From: Donghicola mangrovi
Lineage (GTDB): Bacteria; Pseudomonadota; Alphaproteobacteria; Rhodobacterales; Rhodobacteraceae
Assembly: GCF_013377535.1 (NCBI RefSeq)
Contig: NZ_JABCJE010000004.1
Span: forward strand, 186,001 to 250,000
Direction of reading: 5' to 3'
DNA length: 64,000 nt
The notes under the pieces are model-generated. The model had not been told where the DNA came from. It saw nothing but the letters and a program-made list of their open reading frames with translations, and did not search any database. Each line of letters starts with the position of its first letter. The first letter of the stretch is position 1. The translations under genes and the position numbers were made by a program. Shown here piece after piece: positions 34,321-43,761 of the stretch.

Positions 34321-35367
34321 TCAAGCCTCCAGTGCGGACAGGATCGCCGCGGTGATTTCAGATGTGGAATTCAGGCCCGGACGGATGCCGATGCCCTGCC
34401 CCGTGGCGGTTTCGATGGCCTTCAGAACAGCGGCCGAGGCTTCGGTCTGCCCCAGATGCTCCAGCATCATCGCCCCCGACCAGATCGCCGCGATGGGGTT
34501 CGCGATGTCCTGCCCCGCAATATCGGGGGCCGATCCGTGAACGGGTTCAAACATCGACGGCAACGCGCGATCCGGGCTGATATTGGCCGAGGCCGCAAAG
34601 CCCAAGCCCCCCTGAATAGCCGCCCCAAGATCGGTCAGGATATCGCCAAAGAGGTTCGACGCCACGATCACGTCCAAGTCCTGCGGGGCCATCACCATCT
34701 TGGCCGCCATCGCGTCGATATGCATGTGGCTGACGGTAACCTCTGGGTAGTCGGCGGCAACCTCGCGCGTCACCTCGTCCCAGAACACCATCGAGAATTT
34801 CTGCGCGTTGGATTTTGTCACCGACGTCAGATGCTTGCGGCGCATCATAGCCTGCTCAAAGCCGAACCTGATGATCCGCTCGACACCTTCGCGGGTGAAA
34901 ATGGCGGTCTCGACGGCGACCTCGTTGCCTTGGCCCTGATGGACGCGGCCACCGGCGCCGGAATATTCGCCCTCGGTGTTCTCACGGATACACAGGATGT
35001 CGAACCCTTCGGCCTTCAGCGGGCCTTCGACACCGGCCAGCAGGCGGTGGGGGCGGATGTTGGCATATTGCTTGAACGCCTTGCGGATCGGCAGCAGAAG
35101 CCCGTGCAAGGACACCGCATCAGGCACCGTCGCGGGCCAGCCAACGGCCCCCAGATAGATCGCGTCAAAGCCCTTCAGGGTTTCGATCCCGTCCTCGGGC
35201 ATCATCGCGCCGTGCTCCAGATAGTATTCGCAGGACCAAGGAAAGGTGGTCGGCTCCAGCGTGAAACCGAACTTGGCGCCGGCAGCGTCCAGCACCTGCA
35301 TGGTGGCGTCGGTCACGTCCACGCCGATGCCGTCACCGGGGATCAGGGCGATCTTGTAGGGGGTCAT
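34321..35367 (-). CDS. Tartrate/D-malate-type dehydrogenase (isopropylmalate dehydrogenase family)
   Basis: A 348-aa member of the beta-decarboxylating dehydrogenases. It has the N-terminal IALIPGDGIGVDV, the substrate-binding Arg region (NIRPHRLL...IRENTEGEYSG), the Tyr/Lys area and the metal Asp residues (SNLFGDILTDLGA). It oxidises and decarboxylates 2-hydroxy acids such as tartrate or D-malate rather than isopropylmalate, to judge by the ENTEGEYSG segment. It sits between two aldehyde dehydrogenases in the operon, with gaps of 20 and 3 bp. Confidence 0.85.
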   Translation of the reverse strand: MTPYKIALIPGDGIGVDVTDATMQVLDAAGAKFGFTLEPTTFPWSCEYYLEHGAMMPEDGIETLKGFDAIYLGAVGWPATVPDAVSLHGLLLPIRKAFKQYANIRPHRLLAGVEGPLKAEGFDILCIRENTEGEYSGAGGRVHQGQGNEVAVETAIFTREGVERIIRFGFEQAMMRRKHLTSVTKSNAQKFSMVFWDEVTREVAADYPEVTVSHMHIDAMAAKMVMAPQDLDVIVASNLFGDILTDLGAAIQGGLGFAASANISPDRALPSMFEPVHGSAPDIAGQDIANPIAAIWSGAMMLEHLGQTEASAAVLKAIETATGQGIGIRPGLNSTSEITAAILSALEA

Positions 35368-35387
35368 TCATTGTCTCCTTTGGCTGA

Positions 35388-36851
35388 TCAGAGGTCGATC
35401 AGCACCGATTTCGTGCGGCGGTTCGCGTGATAGGCCTCGCGGCCCAGGTCCTTGCCAAGGCCAGAGGCTTTCCACCCGCCAGTGGGCAGAATGTGGTCGC
35501 GGCTGCGGCCATAGCGGTTGATCCAGACGGTGCCCGCTTCGAGTTTGCGCGACAGGCGCAGGGCGCGGGACAGATCGCGGGTGAAAAGCCCCGCACACAG
35601 GCCATAGGTCGGGTGGGCGGCCAGTTGCATCGCCTCTTCCTCGGTCTCGAAGGTCTGGAAAGTGGCGACGGGGCCAAAGATTTCCTCGGTCACGGCGGGG
35701 TTTGCAGCGTCCACGCCCGCGATCAGGGTCGGCTGATAGAAGCTGCCCGGATGGTCGAACTGCGCCCCACCACACAGGATTTCCCCGCCCTGTTTCGCGC
35801 CCGCCTGAACGATACTGTCGATCCGCTGCAGCTGGCGGTCCGAGATGATCGGGCAGAAGCCCGGATCGGCGGCAAAGGTATCAGCGGGGCGATAGGCGCG
35901 GAAACGTTCGGCCAGCCGCGCGGCCAGTTCATCGGCAATCTCTCTGGCCACAATGATGCGCGATCCGGCCACGCAGAACTGGCCGGCGTTGGGAGTGATC
36001 CCACGGTCCAGACAGTCCACCGCCAGATCCAGATCAGCGTCGGCAAAAACCACCATCGGGCTCTTGCCCCCCAACTCAAGCGTCATGGGTTTGATGCCGG
36101 TGCGGGCGATATTCTCCATGATTGCGGCGCCTGCGCGGGTCGATCCGGTAAAGGACACTTTGTCGATGTTCCCGTGCCCTGTGATCGCATTCCCCGTGGT
36201 CGGACCGTCGCCAATCACCACGTTGATCAGCCCTGCCGGAATGCCCGCCCTAACGGCCAGTTCAGCCATGTAGAGCGTGGAATAGGGCGTCATCTCGGAC
36301 GGTTTCAGCACCACCGCATTCCCTGCGGCCAAGGCTGGCCCCAGCTTCCACCCCGCCATCGAGATCGGGAAGTTCCAAGGCGTGATCGCCCCGATCACCC
36401 CATAGGGCGCATCGTCGATATAGCCGAAACTGCTGTCATTGGTGGGGGCCAGCGAGCCACCCTCTTTGTCCGCGAATTCGGCGAAGAACCGGATTTGCTC
36501 GGCCGTCACGGTCACATCGCCGGTCAGTGCATGGGCATAGGGGCGCGAGGAACAGATCGCCTCCAGCCCCGCCAGAGTGCTCGCCTCGGCCTCAATCAGA
36601 TCGGCCCAGCGATGCAAGGCTTTCAGCCGGTCACGGGGCGCACATCCGGCCCAGCCAGAAGACGCCAATGCATCTCGCGCCGCCTGAACCGCCCGATCCA
36701 CGATGTCCGCGTCCGCCACCGGAACCGCCCCCACCGCCATTCCGGTCGAGGGCGAGGTCACCGCAATGCCCTCGGCACCAGGCACATAGGCGCCCCCGAT
36801 ATAGTGGGCACAAGGCAAGGTCGGGGTCGCAGGATCAAAGGCAATTGTCAT
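35388..36851 (-). CDS. Aldehyde dehydrogenase family protein
   Basis: ALDH of 487 aa. Catalytic Glu in LELGGKSPMV, catalytic Cys in NAGQFCVAGSR, cofactor loop FTGSTRAG. It differs clearly from the second ALDH of the operon, so the two probably act on different aldehydes. It follows the FAD subunit after a 135-bp gap, the largest in the operon. Confidence 0.88.
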   Translation of the reverse strand: MTIAFDPATPTLPCAHYIGGAYVPGAEGIAVTSPSTGMAVGAVPVADADIVDRAVQAARDALASSGWAGCAPRDRLKALHRWADLIEAEASTLAGLEAICSSRPYAHALTGDVTVTAEQIRFFAEFADKEGGSLAPTNDSSFGYIDDAPYGVIGAITPWNFPISMAGWKLGPALAAGNAVVLKPSEMTPYSTLYMAELAVRAGIPAGLINVVIGDGPTTGNAITGHGNIDKVSFTGSTRAGAAIMENIARTGIKPMTLELGGKSPMVVFADADLDLAVDCLDRGITPNAGQFCVAGSRIIVAREIADELAARLAERFRAYRPADTFAADPGFCPIISDRQLQRIDSIVQAGAKQGGEILCGGAQFDHPGSFYQPTLIAGVDAANPAVTEEIFGPVATFQTFETEEEAMQLAAHPTYGLCAGLFTRDLSRALRLSRKLEAGTVWINRYGRSRDHILPTGGWKASGLGKDLGREAYHANRRTKSVLIDL

Positions 36852-36986
36852 CGCAAAGTCTTTCGCCGGTTGTCATGATGAAAATCAGGCACCGGCGGCG
36901 GGCAATGCTGCCGAATGCGCGGGCAGCACGGCATAATCCTCTGCGGCGCAGGGGGCGCTACGCAGAAGATTGTGCTGCCAGTGGGC

Positions 36987-38336
36987 TTAGTCCTTGATCA
37001 GGGCGTCGATCGGCACCGGACGCACAGGGGCCTGAGCCCGCAGGCGGCCCACATCCCTAGGGTGCAGCCCCGATTGCGCCGCAATAACCTCGGCACCTGC
37101 CAGCTGGCAGTAGCGCCCCTGACAGCGGCCCATACCCACACGGCCCAAGGACTTGGTACGGTTCGCCTCGGGGCCAGACCAGTCGGTTGTCTGGCGCAGA
37201 TCACCAGCGGTGATCCCTTCGCATCGGCACAGGACCGTGTGATCGGGTGTCTGCGCGGCCAGCTTTGCGGGCCAAGGAAAGGCGCTCTGCATTCCCCGCG
37301 CAAACCGCTTCATTCGACGCATTTGCCGCAAATCGGCAGAGGGATCGGGGGCCGTCAGCCCAAGGTCGTGTAAACACGCGATCCCAGCCAAACGTCCTGC
37401 GATTTCAGCACCATCCGCCCCGAGCAGACGCGCACCGTCGCCCGCCAGATAGAGCCCTTTGCCCCCGCGCCCCAACTCATCCACCTGCGGCAGCCATTGG
37501 GCAAAGTCGTCGTCCCACCGGAACTGAGCCCCCGCCAGATCGGCCAGATGGGTCTCTGCCCGAAGATGCCACCCCATCCCGACCGCGTCGCATTTGGTCC
37601 TGTACGTTCGGCCAGAGGCATCGCGCCAGTGCACCGCAGTAGGGCCATCAACATCGGTGTCGATCCGCAACCCTGTCACACCCGAATGGTAAACCCTTCG
37701 CAAACCGGCCCGCATGGACAATCCGCGCAAGGTAACCAAGGGCCGCGCGGCCAGCATCCGCATCCCGCCGTTGACCTGACTGCGCATCGACGCCGTATCC
37801 AGCACCGCCCGCACATCCGCCCCAGCCTTCAGAAGTTGCGAGGCCAGCAACGTCAGCAAAGGCCCCGACCCCAGCAGCACAATCTGCTGCCCCAGCGCGA
37901 CCCCTTGCGCCTTCAATGCAATCTGCATCGCGCCAAGGGTATAAACCCCGCCACTCTGCCAGCCGTCGATTGGCAGCACGCGATCCATCGCCCCCGTCGC
38001 AAGGATCAAGCGATCATATCGCTGGTCCGACAGCCCGTCCGGCCCAACCAATTGCGCCACACCATCCCGAAGCGCCATAACCGAGGTCTTGGGCCGATAT
38101 TCCACCTGCCCCGCCGCGACCATCCGGTCGAAGGTTTCATGTAAATGGACAGCCTTCCGCGCCTCGGCTCCATAGAGCTTTGATGGCGGGCGGACGAAAC
38201 CGGTTGGAGGACGACGATAGATTTGACCACCGGCGCTTGCGCCTTCGTCCACGATGACCGCCCTAAGCTCAGCCTTAACCAAGGTTTCAGCAGCCCGTAT
38301 CCCCGCCGGCCCCGCACCCACAATCAGCACCGTCAT
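36987..38336 (-). CDS. FAD and BFD-type Fe-S subunit of an amine/opine dehydrogenase (HcnB/OoxA-like)
   Basis: A 449-aa flavoprotein subunit. The start at 38336 opens with the FAD motif VLIVGAGPAGIRAAE. A second nucleotide motif (IVLLGSGPLLTLLASQLLKAG) follows near 150. The C terminus has the BFD-like 2Fe-2S cluster: CRCEG...GRCQGRYC. This is the alpha subunit layout of hydrogen cyanide synthase HcnB, opine oxidase OoxA and D-hydroxyproline dehydrogenase. The 2Fe-2S gamma subunit overlaps it by ATGA, and the DAO-type beta subunit is probably the gene at 43762. Confidence 0.86.
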   Translation of the reverse strand: MTVLIVGAGPAGIRAAETLVKAELRAVIVDEGASAGGQIYRRPPTGFVRPPSKLYGAEARKAVHLHETFDRMVAAGQVEYRPKTSVMALRDGVAQLVGPDGLSDQRYDRLILATGAMDRVLPIDGWQSGGVYTLGAMQIALKAQGVALGQQIVLLGSGPLLTLLASQLLKAGADVRAVLDTASMRSQVNGGMRMLAARPLVTLRGLSMRAGLRRVYHSGVTGLRIDTDVDGPTAVHWRDASGRTYRTKCDAVGMGWHLRAETHLADLAGAQFRWDDDFAQWLPQVDELGRGGKGLYLAGDGARLLGADGAEIAGRLAGIACLHDLGLTAPDPSADLRQMRRMKRFARGMQSAFPWPAKLAAQTPDHTVLCRCEGITAGDLRQTTDWSGPEANRTKSLGRVGMGRCQGRYCQLAGAEVIAAQSGLHPRDVGRLRAQAPVRPVPIDALIKD

Positions 38337-38638
38337 GGCTGCCCCCAAGGCTCGGGGGCAGAGGTGAGCAACCGCATCCCCTCTGCCAACTCGGTAGAAC
38401 AGGCGCGCAGGCGAGGGCCGTTTTCCTGCCAGACCCAGCAGTCCTGGCAGGCCCCCATCAGACAGAACCCTGCCCGCCCCTCGGGGCCGAATTCTGCGCG
38501 GCACAGGTGGGGGCGGACCAACAAGATCGCGGTCAGCACCGTGTCACCGGACAGGGCGCTGGCGGGCTCCCCGTCCAGATGAAAGGCGATGGGCGTGCGG
38601 CCCATTTCTGCCAACCGATTCACGCGGCCGCCAGTCAT
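38333..38638 (-). CDS. Small 2Fe-2S subunit of the amine/opine dehydrogenase (HcnA-like)
   Basis: A 101-aa plant-type ferredoxin-like protein. The cysteines CRAEFGPEGRAGFCLMGACQDCWV plus ACSTELAEG match the pattern seen in HcnA and the small subunit of sarcosine/opine oxidases. It overlaps both neighbours: its start lies in the end of the hydantoinase B gene and its stop in the start of the FAD subunit, so the three proteins are made together. Confidence 0.86.
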   Translation of the reverse strand: MTGGRVNRLAEMGRTPIAFHLDGEPASALSGDTVLTAILLVRPHLCRAEFGPEGRAGFCLMGACQDCWVWQENGPRLRACSTELAEGMRLLTSAPEPWGQP

Positions 38639-40620
38639 TCTGCGGCTCTTGCATAGGCGGCGGGACGGGGCAATTCGGGGAAGCGGGCGCAGACCTCTTC
38701 GAAGGCCTCCGCCACTCCAGAGGCCCCAGAACGGCCATTCATCTGGCGAAACACCTCGGTTTTCGCAAAGAACCGCCAGTGGATCGGCAAATCCGCCAGA
38801 ATGTCCGTCAACAGATCATAGGCCTCATCGGTCCACTGGGCCTCGTAACCGGACCGCTCCGGCCCGAAGTGGAAATGCCCGGTATAGCGGGGCATAGACG
38901 CCCGCAATGCCTCAGTCGCCACAACATCCACTTCGCCTTCCACCAGCACAACGCCGTACTCCTCCCGCGCGGCGGCTTCGGAGACATAGCCCCCCGCCAC
39001 ATCCCGCGCGACCCGTTCGGAAGGTCGATCCAAGGGGCATCCCCGTCCCGCGCCCCCTGCCGAGCGCACGGTCAGCACATCGCCCGGCTCCAGAATGGCG
39101 GTGTCCACGGCGCCCAAACGACGCTCGGCCTCGGTGCCTGCGTTCACCACCATGTCGGACAGGCCTGCGGCCTTGCCACCCATCACCCCCCAAGGGCGAA
39201 AGAATGACCGGTCGCGGTTCCGCGCCGTGATCCGCGTGTCGGGGGCAAAGACGCGGAAGGCCATCTCGGTCGCCAATCCACCGCGCCAATAGCCCGCCCC
39301 GCCGCTGTCCTGCGCCAAGCCATAGCGGACGAATTCCACAGGAACTTCGGTCTCGGTGATCTCGATGGGGGTGTTTTTCAGATAGGCCGCGTCGGCGCCC
39401 GAGCCATTGGTCCCGTCGCGGTGGGGCATCCCGCCGCCGCCGCCGACCACGGGGTTCACGGCGGCGATCACGGTTTTCTGGGTGCGCTCATCGCGGGTCA
39501 TGACGTTGACGATGCAATTGTTGCCCGCAGGCGCGGCGGGCATCCGGTCGGGGATCGCTTGGGAAAACGCGCCGAAAATCACCGACCGCAGGCGGGCGCA
39601 GGTCAAGGACCGCATCCCCACGGCTGCAGGGGCGACGGGATTCAACACAGTCCCTTCGGGCGCGATGCAGGTGAAGGGGCGCGTCAGCCCCGTGTTCAGC
39701 AAAATCCGCGGGTTCAGGGTGTAGAGCACGTAATACACCCCCACCAGCAGCATGGTGTGGCGCGGATCGCCGCCACTTGGCACGTTCAAGGACGAGGCCA
39801 GTTGTGGATCGGAGCCGGTAAAGTCCAGAACCGCACTGTCCTCCCTGATCTTCAGGGTCAGTTTCAGGCGGCACGGGTTGGCCTGATCGCTGTCCTCATC
39901 GGCATAGTCGGCGAACACGTAGTCGCCGTCGGGAATCTGGTCCAAAACGGCGCGGGCCTGCGCCTCGGCCTGATCCATCAGGGCGGCGACTCCGTTCACG
40001 AACCCCGCCTTGCCAAAGCGCTGGATCATCGCCTGCACCTTGCGTTCGCCGGTGTTCAGGGCCCCGACGAGGGCCTTGATATCCCCGATATTCAGGGCAG
40101 GCTTGCGGACGTTCGTCTCCATGATCCGCAGGATTTGCTCGTCAAAAACGCCCTCGCGGACCAGCTTCATCGGGGGAAAGCGGATGCCCTCCTGGTGGAT
40201 TTCCGTCAGCGAACGGGACAAGGACGCCGGCACCGCGCCACCCATGTCCGTGTTGTGGATATGCCCGCCGGTCCACGCGACGATCTCGCCCTCGGCGAAC
40301 ACGGGCTTCCATAGATGGGTGTCTGGCGCATGGGTCGCGACGTGGCCGGAATAAGGATCGTTGGTAAACGCCACATCGCCGGGGCGGTAATCATCCACCA
40401 TCGCGATCGCGCGGCCATAGGTCAGGCCGGGGTACCACGTGGCCCCCAGCTCCATCGGGACGGCAAAGGTATCGCCCGCGCGGTCCATAAGCATGACGGT
40501 AAAGTCCTGCGTTTCCTTGACGAACGCGGAATGAGCGGTGCGGTGCAGGGTGTGGGCCATGTTCTCGGCCGCCGCGCGGGCATGGTTGGCCAGCACCGAA
40601 AGGGTCATTTTGTCGAACAT
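38635..40620 (-). CDS. hyuB: Hydantoinase/oxoprolinase subunit B
   Basis: Cytosolic subunit of 661 aa of the HyuB/N-methylhydantoinase B family. Typical segments are the N-terminal SxAFVKETQDFTVMLMD, PGDVAFTNDPYSGHVATHAPD and TGGHIHNTDMGG with probable metal-binding His and Asp, and the late GGGGGMPHRDG. The ATG at 40620 has GGAG seven bases upstream; an earlier in-frame start at 40635 is possible. With HyuA it opens a cyclic amide at the cost of ATP. The substrate could be a hydantoin, 5-oxoproline or a derivative. Confidence 0.88.
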   Translation of the reverse strand: MFDKMTLSVLANHARAAAENMAHTLHRTAHSAFVKETQDFTVMLMDRAGDTFAVPMELGATWYPGLTYGRAIAMVDDYRPGDVAFTNDPYSGHVATHAPDTHLWKPVFAEGEIVAWTGGHIHNTDMGGAVPASLSRSLTEIHQEGIRFPPMKLVREGVFDEQILRIMETNVRKPALNIGDIKALVGALNTGERKVQAMIQRFGKAGFVNGVAALMDQAEAQARAVLDQIPDGDYVFADYADEDSDQANPCRLKLTLKIREDSAVLDFTGSDPQLASSLNVPSGGDPRHTMLLVGVYYVLYTLNPRILLNTGLTRPFTCIAPEGTVLNPVAPAAVGMRSLTCARLRSVIFGAFSQAIPDRMPAAPAGNNCIVNVMTRDERTQKTVIAAVNPVVGGGGGMPHRDGTNGSGADAAYLKNTPIEITETEVPVEFVRYGLAQDSGGAGYWRGGLATEMAFRVFAPDTRITARNRDRSFFRPWGVMGGKAAGLSDMVVNAGTEAERRLGAVDTAILEPGDVLTVRSAGGAGRGCPLDRPSERVARDVAGGYVSEAAAREEYGVVLVEGEVDVVATEALRASMPRYTGHFHFGPERSGYEAQWTDEAYDLLTDILADLPIHWRFFAKTEVFRQMNGRSGASGVAEAFEEVCARFPELPRPAAYARAAE

Positions 40621-40624
40621 CGGC

Positions 40625-42709
40625 TCACTCCGCATAGGTCAGGTGAATATTCAGGTGGGCGTCCACTTGGGCCGTGGCGCCGCCAGGGATGGCAAAGGTC
40701 GTGTCCTCTTGGGCGACGATGGCGGGGCCTGCGAATGTGGCCCCTGCGCCGAGGGCAGCGCGGTCGAACAGGGGCACCCTCTGCCAGCCGTTCAGGTAAA
40801 CGGGGACAAGGCGGGTGGGCTCGGCGCTGGCGTTGCCCGCCGCCTGAACGGGGAAGTCTGGCTTTGGCCCCGTGCCGATGGCCGAGAGGCGCAGGTTCAC
40901 CACTTCGATCCGGCCAGCGGGGTCGTCAAAGTCGTAAATCCGGCGGTGGGTTTCGTGGAAGGCCTGCGCGATCTGAGTGGGGTCGGCCAGCCAATCGGTG
41001 TCGATGGCCACCTCGATTTCATAACTTTGACCCGCATAGCGCATATCGGCCGAGAGGCGCAGATCACCTGCCCCGTCGTGCCCTTGGGCCTGCAGCCATG
41101 ATTGCCCTTCACTCGCCAGCGCCTGATAGACGTCTTGCAGGGGGGCCCCTGCCAAAGCATCCAGATCGGCAAAGATCGTGCGAATAAAGTCCCCTCGCAG
41201 GTCGGCCACAAGGCCGCCGAGTGCCGACACAACCCCCGGCCTACGCGGCGCGATCACGCTGCGCATCCCCAGTTCGCGTGCCAGAAACGCCCCCAGCATC
41301 GGGCCGCCCCCACCGAACGGCATCAGGGCAAAATCCCGCAGGTCCACGCCCGCGCGGGATGACAGTTTCTCGACCTCGACGAACATCTCGGAAATGGCGA
41401 TGTCGAGGATGGCTTGAGCGGTTTCTTCCAGCCCGCGTCCCAGTTTCGTTGCCAGCTTGCCAACCACTTGGCGCGCCAGCTCCACATCCATCTGAAGCTG
41501 TCCGTAAGCCATCTGGGAATGTCCCAGCCAACCACAAACCGCCATCGCGTCGGTCACCGTGGCACGGTCGCCGCCGCGCCCATAGCACGCCGGACCGGGC
41601 GAAGACCCCGCCGATTCAGGCCCAACGCGCAGCACGCCGTGGTCGTCCACCGACGCGATAGATCCGCCGCCGATCCCGATCGAACTGACCGACACGGACG
41701 GGATGTGCAGCGGGAATTCCCCGATCAATTCGTCAGTGCCGAACCGGACCTCTCCGTCGATGATCAGCGCGAAATCCGCAGATGTGCCGCCGATATCCAG
41801 CGTCAACACACGGTCTGCGCCCGCTTGCCGCGCCAGCCAAGACGCCCCGATCACGCCCGACGCCGTGCCGGACAGCAGCATCGACACGCAGTCACGCCGC
41901 CCTTCGCCAGCGGTCATGAGACCGCCGTTCGACTTGGTCAACATTGGCCGCGCGGGAACGCCCTGCCCCGCCAAACGGTCTTGCAGCGCGGTCAGATAGC
42001 CCGACACGCGCGGGTGCACATAGCCGTTCAGGATCGCGGTCGAGGTACGCTCGTATTCGCGGATCACCGGCCAGACCTCGGACGAGGTAAAGACGAAGAG
42101 ATCGGGGGCCATTTCCTCGATCAACGTTTTGGCCTGCGCCTCTTGGGCGGGATCGGACCAGCTGTGCAGGAAGGCGATGATGATCCCTTCGGCACCGGCT
42201 TTTTGGGCGGCCGCCACGGCATCCGCCAAGGCCGCGCGGTCCAAAGGCACCGTTTCCTGACCGCCCGCCCGCATCCGCACAGGCACGCCGAAGATGCGTT
42301 CGCGGGGGATCAAGGGATCGGGCCGGTGGCAAAACAGCGAATACATGTCGGGCATCCGCAGGCGGGCCAGTTCGATGACGTCCTCGAAGCCCGCGTTGGT
42401 GATCAGCGCCAGATCGGCCCCTTTGCGCTGGATGATCGTGTTGATCCCGACGGTCGTGCCGTGAACAAAGCGGCTGACGGTTTCGGGCTCCAGCCCCTCT
42501 CGTTCCGCCAGCAGCCGCAGGCCGATCAGCAGTTCGGCCCCCGGATCATCGGGCGTGGTCAGCACCTTGAGCGAAGCAATCCGCCCCGAGCGAGTTTCCA
42601 GTGCGCAGAAATCCATGAAAGTGCCGCCGATATCGACACCGATTTTCCAGTCCGCGTCGGCGGGGATCGGGGTGCTGCCGTCCATTTGATGTGCCTTTGG
42701 TTGGGTCAT
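40625..42709 (-). CDS. hyuA: Hydantoinase/oxoprolinase subunit A
   Basis: ATP-binding subunit of 694 aa of the HyuA/acetone carboxylase/5-oxoprolinase family. Visible motifs: VDIGGTFMDF near residue 25 and TLDIGGTSADF (ASKHA-like phosphate loops), and HGTTVGINTIIQRKG. I chose the start at 42709 (MTQPKAHQ); an ATG eight codons later with AAAGG upstream is also plausible, while the longer frame is not coding in character. It is the first gene of the operon, 64 bp from a palindrome shared with the divergent DAO gene. Confidence 0.88.
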   Translation of the reverse strand: MTQPKAHQMDGSTPIPADADWKIGVDIGGTFMDFCALETRSGRIASLKVLTTPDDPGAELLIGLRLLAEREGLEPETVSRFVHGTTVGINTIIQRKGADLALITNAGFEDVIELARLRMPDMYSLFCHRPDPLIPRERIFGVPVRMRAGGQETVPLDRAALADAVAAAQKAGAEGIIIAFLHSWSDPAQEAQAKTLIEEMAPDLFVFTSSEVWPVIREYERTSTAILNGYVHPRVSGYLTALQDRLAGQGVPARPMLTKSNGGLMTAGEGRRDCVSMLLSGTASGVIGASWLARQAGADRVLTLDIGGTSADFALIIDGEVRFGTDELIGEFPLHIPSVSVSSIGIGGGSIASVDDHGVLRVGPESAGSSPGPACYGRGGDRATVTDAMAVCGWLGHSQMAYGQLQMDVELARQVVGKLATKLGRGLEETAQAILDIAISEMFVEVEKLSSRAGVDLRDFALMPFGGGGPMLGAFLARELGMRSVIAPRRPGVVSALGGLVADLRGDFIRTIFADLDALAGAPLQDVYQALASEGQSWLQAQGHDGAGDLRLSADMRYAGQSYEIEVAIDTDWLADPTQIAQAFHETHRRIYDFDDPAGRIEVVNLRLSAIGTGPKPDFPVQAAGNASAEPTRLVPVYLNGWQRVPLFDRAALGAGATFAGPAIVAQEDTTFAIPGGATAQVDAHLNIHLTYAE

Positions 42710-42772
42710 TCCGTTGGCCTTGATGCCACCAGAAAGTGGCCCGCCCGTCCAAGACGCATGGCGCGGCAGGCT

Positions 42773-42787
42773 ATAAGGCGGGCTTAT
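42773..42787. promoter_or_regulatory. LysR operator copy 1 (in front of hyuA)
   Basis: ATAAG-GCGGG-CTTAT, flanked by CT and G, lies 64 bp upstream of hyuA and overlaps the lysR stop codon. The same arms and the same 5-bp spacer recur at 43671-43685 on the other side of lysR. Confidence 0.75.
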
Positions 42788-43659
42788 GGAATGGCGGCGC
42801 GGATCTGGTCTGTCATCAGGGATTCGGCGCGGGACAGGGCTTTGCCCGCCAATGTCAGTAGGGCCAGCGGCATGTCGGGCGCGCCTGACAAGGGCCGCGT
42901 TACGACCCCTGAGAACTGTCTCCAAGGCAGCAGATCGTCGACCACGGCCACGCCTAATCCGGCCTGCACGAACCCCACGGCAGAGATGGACACGTCAATC
43001 TCCAGCTGAGGGGCGAAGCGCAGGCCCTGCGCCCTGGCGGCTTGGTCCAGCTCGTCATGGGGGCGGGTCGCGGCGCGGTAGGAAATGATGTGCTCAGCCT
43101 CCAGATCGGCGAAGGTCAGCGCGGGGTTATCGGCCAAAGTATGCCCTTCGGGCAGCAGGCAACAGAACCCCACCTGCCGCAGGATTTCGACGCCGATATC
43201 AGGGGCGAGCCGGTCATCCAAAGCCAGCGCCAGCGCCGCATCCCCCGCCCTGAGCATCGAGATCAGGCTGGCAATCGGCGCCACATGAGAGCGCAGCAGA
43301 ATATCGGGATGACGTGCCCGAAACGCTGCCATCGCTTGCGGCAACAGGGACATCGCGGGGGGCGCCGACGAAGCGATCCGCACCAGCCCCGCCCGCCCCA
43401 GCCGCAAATCCTGCGTTTTGCGACGCAGTCCTTCGAGGTTGGCGAACAGGCGCTCGGCCTCGGGGTACAGTTCCAATGCTTCGGGGGTTGGGCGCAACCG
43501 CCCCTTTTCGCGGTCAAACAGGGGAAAGCCCAGTTCATCCTCGCAATGCATCAGCACTTGGGACAACGCCGGTTGGGAAATATTGAGCAGCCGCGCCGCC
43601 CCTGTCACGGTGCCCGCCCGCATGACGGCGGTGAAAACCTCTAGCTGTCTGGCGCGCAT
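42784..43659 (-). CDS. LysR-family transcriptional regulator
   Basis: A 291-aa LysR protein. The winged helix is at residues 1-60 (MRAGTVTGAARLLNISQPALSQVLMHCEDELGFPLFDRE) and the periplasmic-binding-protein-like effector domain covers 90-290. It lies between the hydantoinase operon (downstream, same strand) and the divergent DAO gene, and matching palindromes stand before both, so it most likely controls both arms and itself. Confidence 0.92.
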   Translation of the reverse strand: MRARQLEVFTAVMRAGTVTGAARLLNISQPALSQVLMHCEDELGFPLFDREKGRLRPTPEALELYPEAERLFANLEGLRRKTQDLRLGRAGLVRIASSAPPAMSLLPQAMAAFRARHPDILLRSHVAPIASLISMLRAGDAALALALDDRLAPDIGVEILRQVGFCCLLPEGHTLADNPALTFADLEAEHIISYRAATRPHDELDQAARAQGLRFAPQLEIDVSISAVGFVQAGLGVAVVDDLLPWRQFSGVVTRPLSGAPDMPLALLTLAGKALSRAESLMTDQIRAAIP

Positions 43660-43670
43660 CGCGGCCTCCT

Positions 43671-43685
43671 ATAAGAGCGGCTTAT
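43671..43685. promoter_or_regulatory. LysR operator copy 2 (between lysR and the DAO gene)
   Basis: ATAAG-AGCGG-CTTAT, 11 bp before the lysR start and 76 bp before the DAO start. With flanks it matches copy 1 over CTATAAG-N5-CTTATG. Confidence 0.75.
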
Positions 43686-43761
43686 GACCCACCCCGTTTC
43701 CCGTCTTTGACCCCTGCCCCGTGGTCGGGCTGAGATGGGCGAAACGCAAAAGGGGGCCGGA

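Noticed and set aside
32872-35430. An 852-codon open frame on the plus strand
   Set aside because: It is antisense to the GabD-like and tartrate-type dehydrogenase genes, whose motifs are complete; the antisense product has no recognisable fold.
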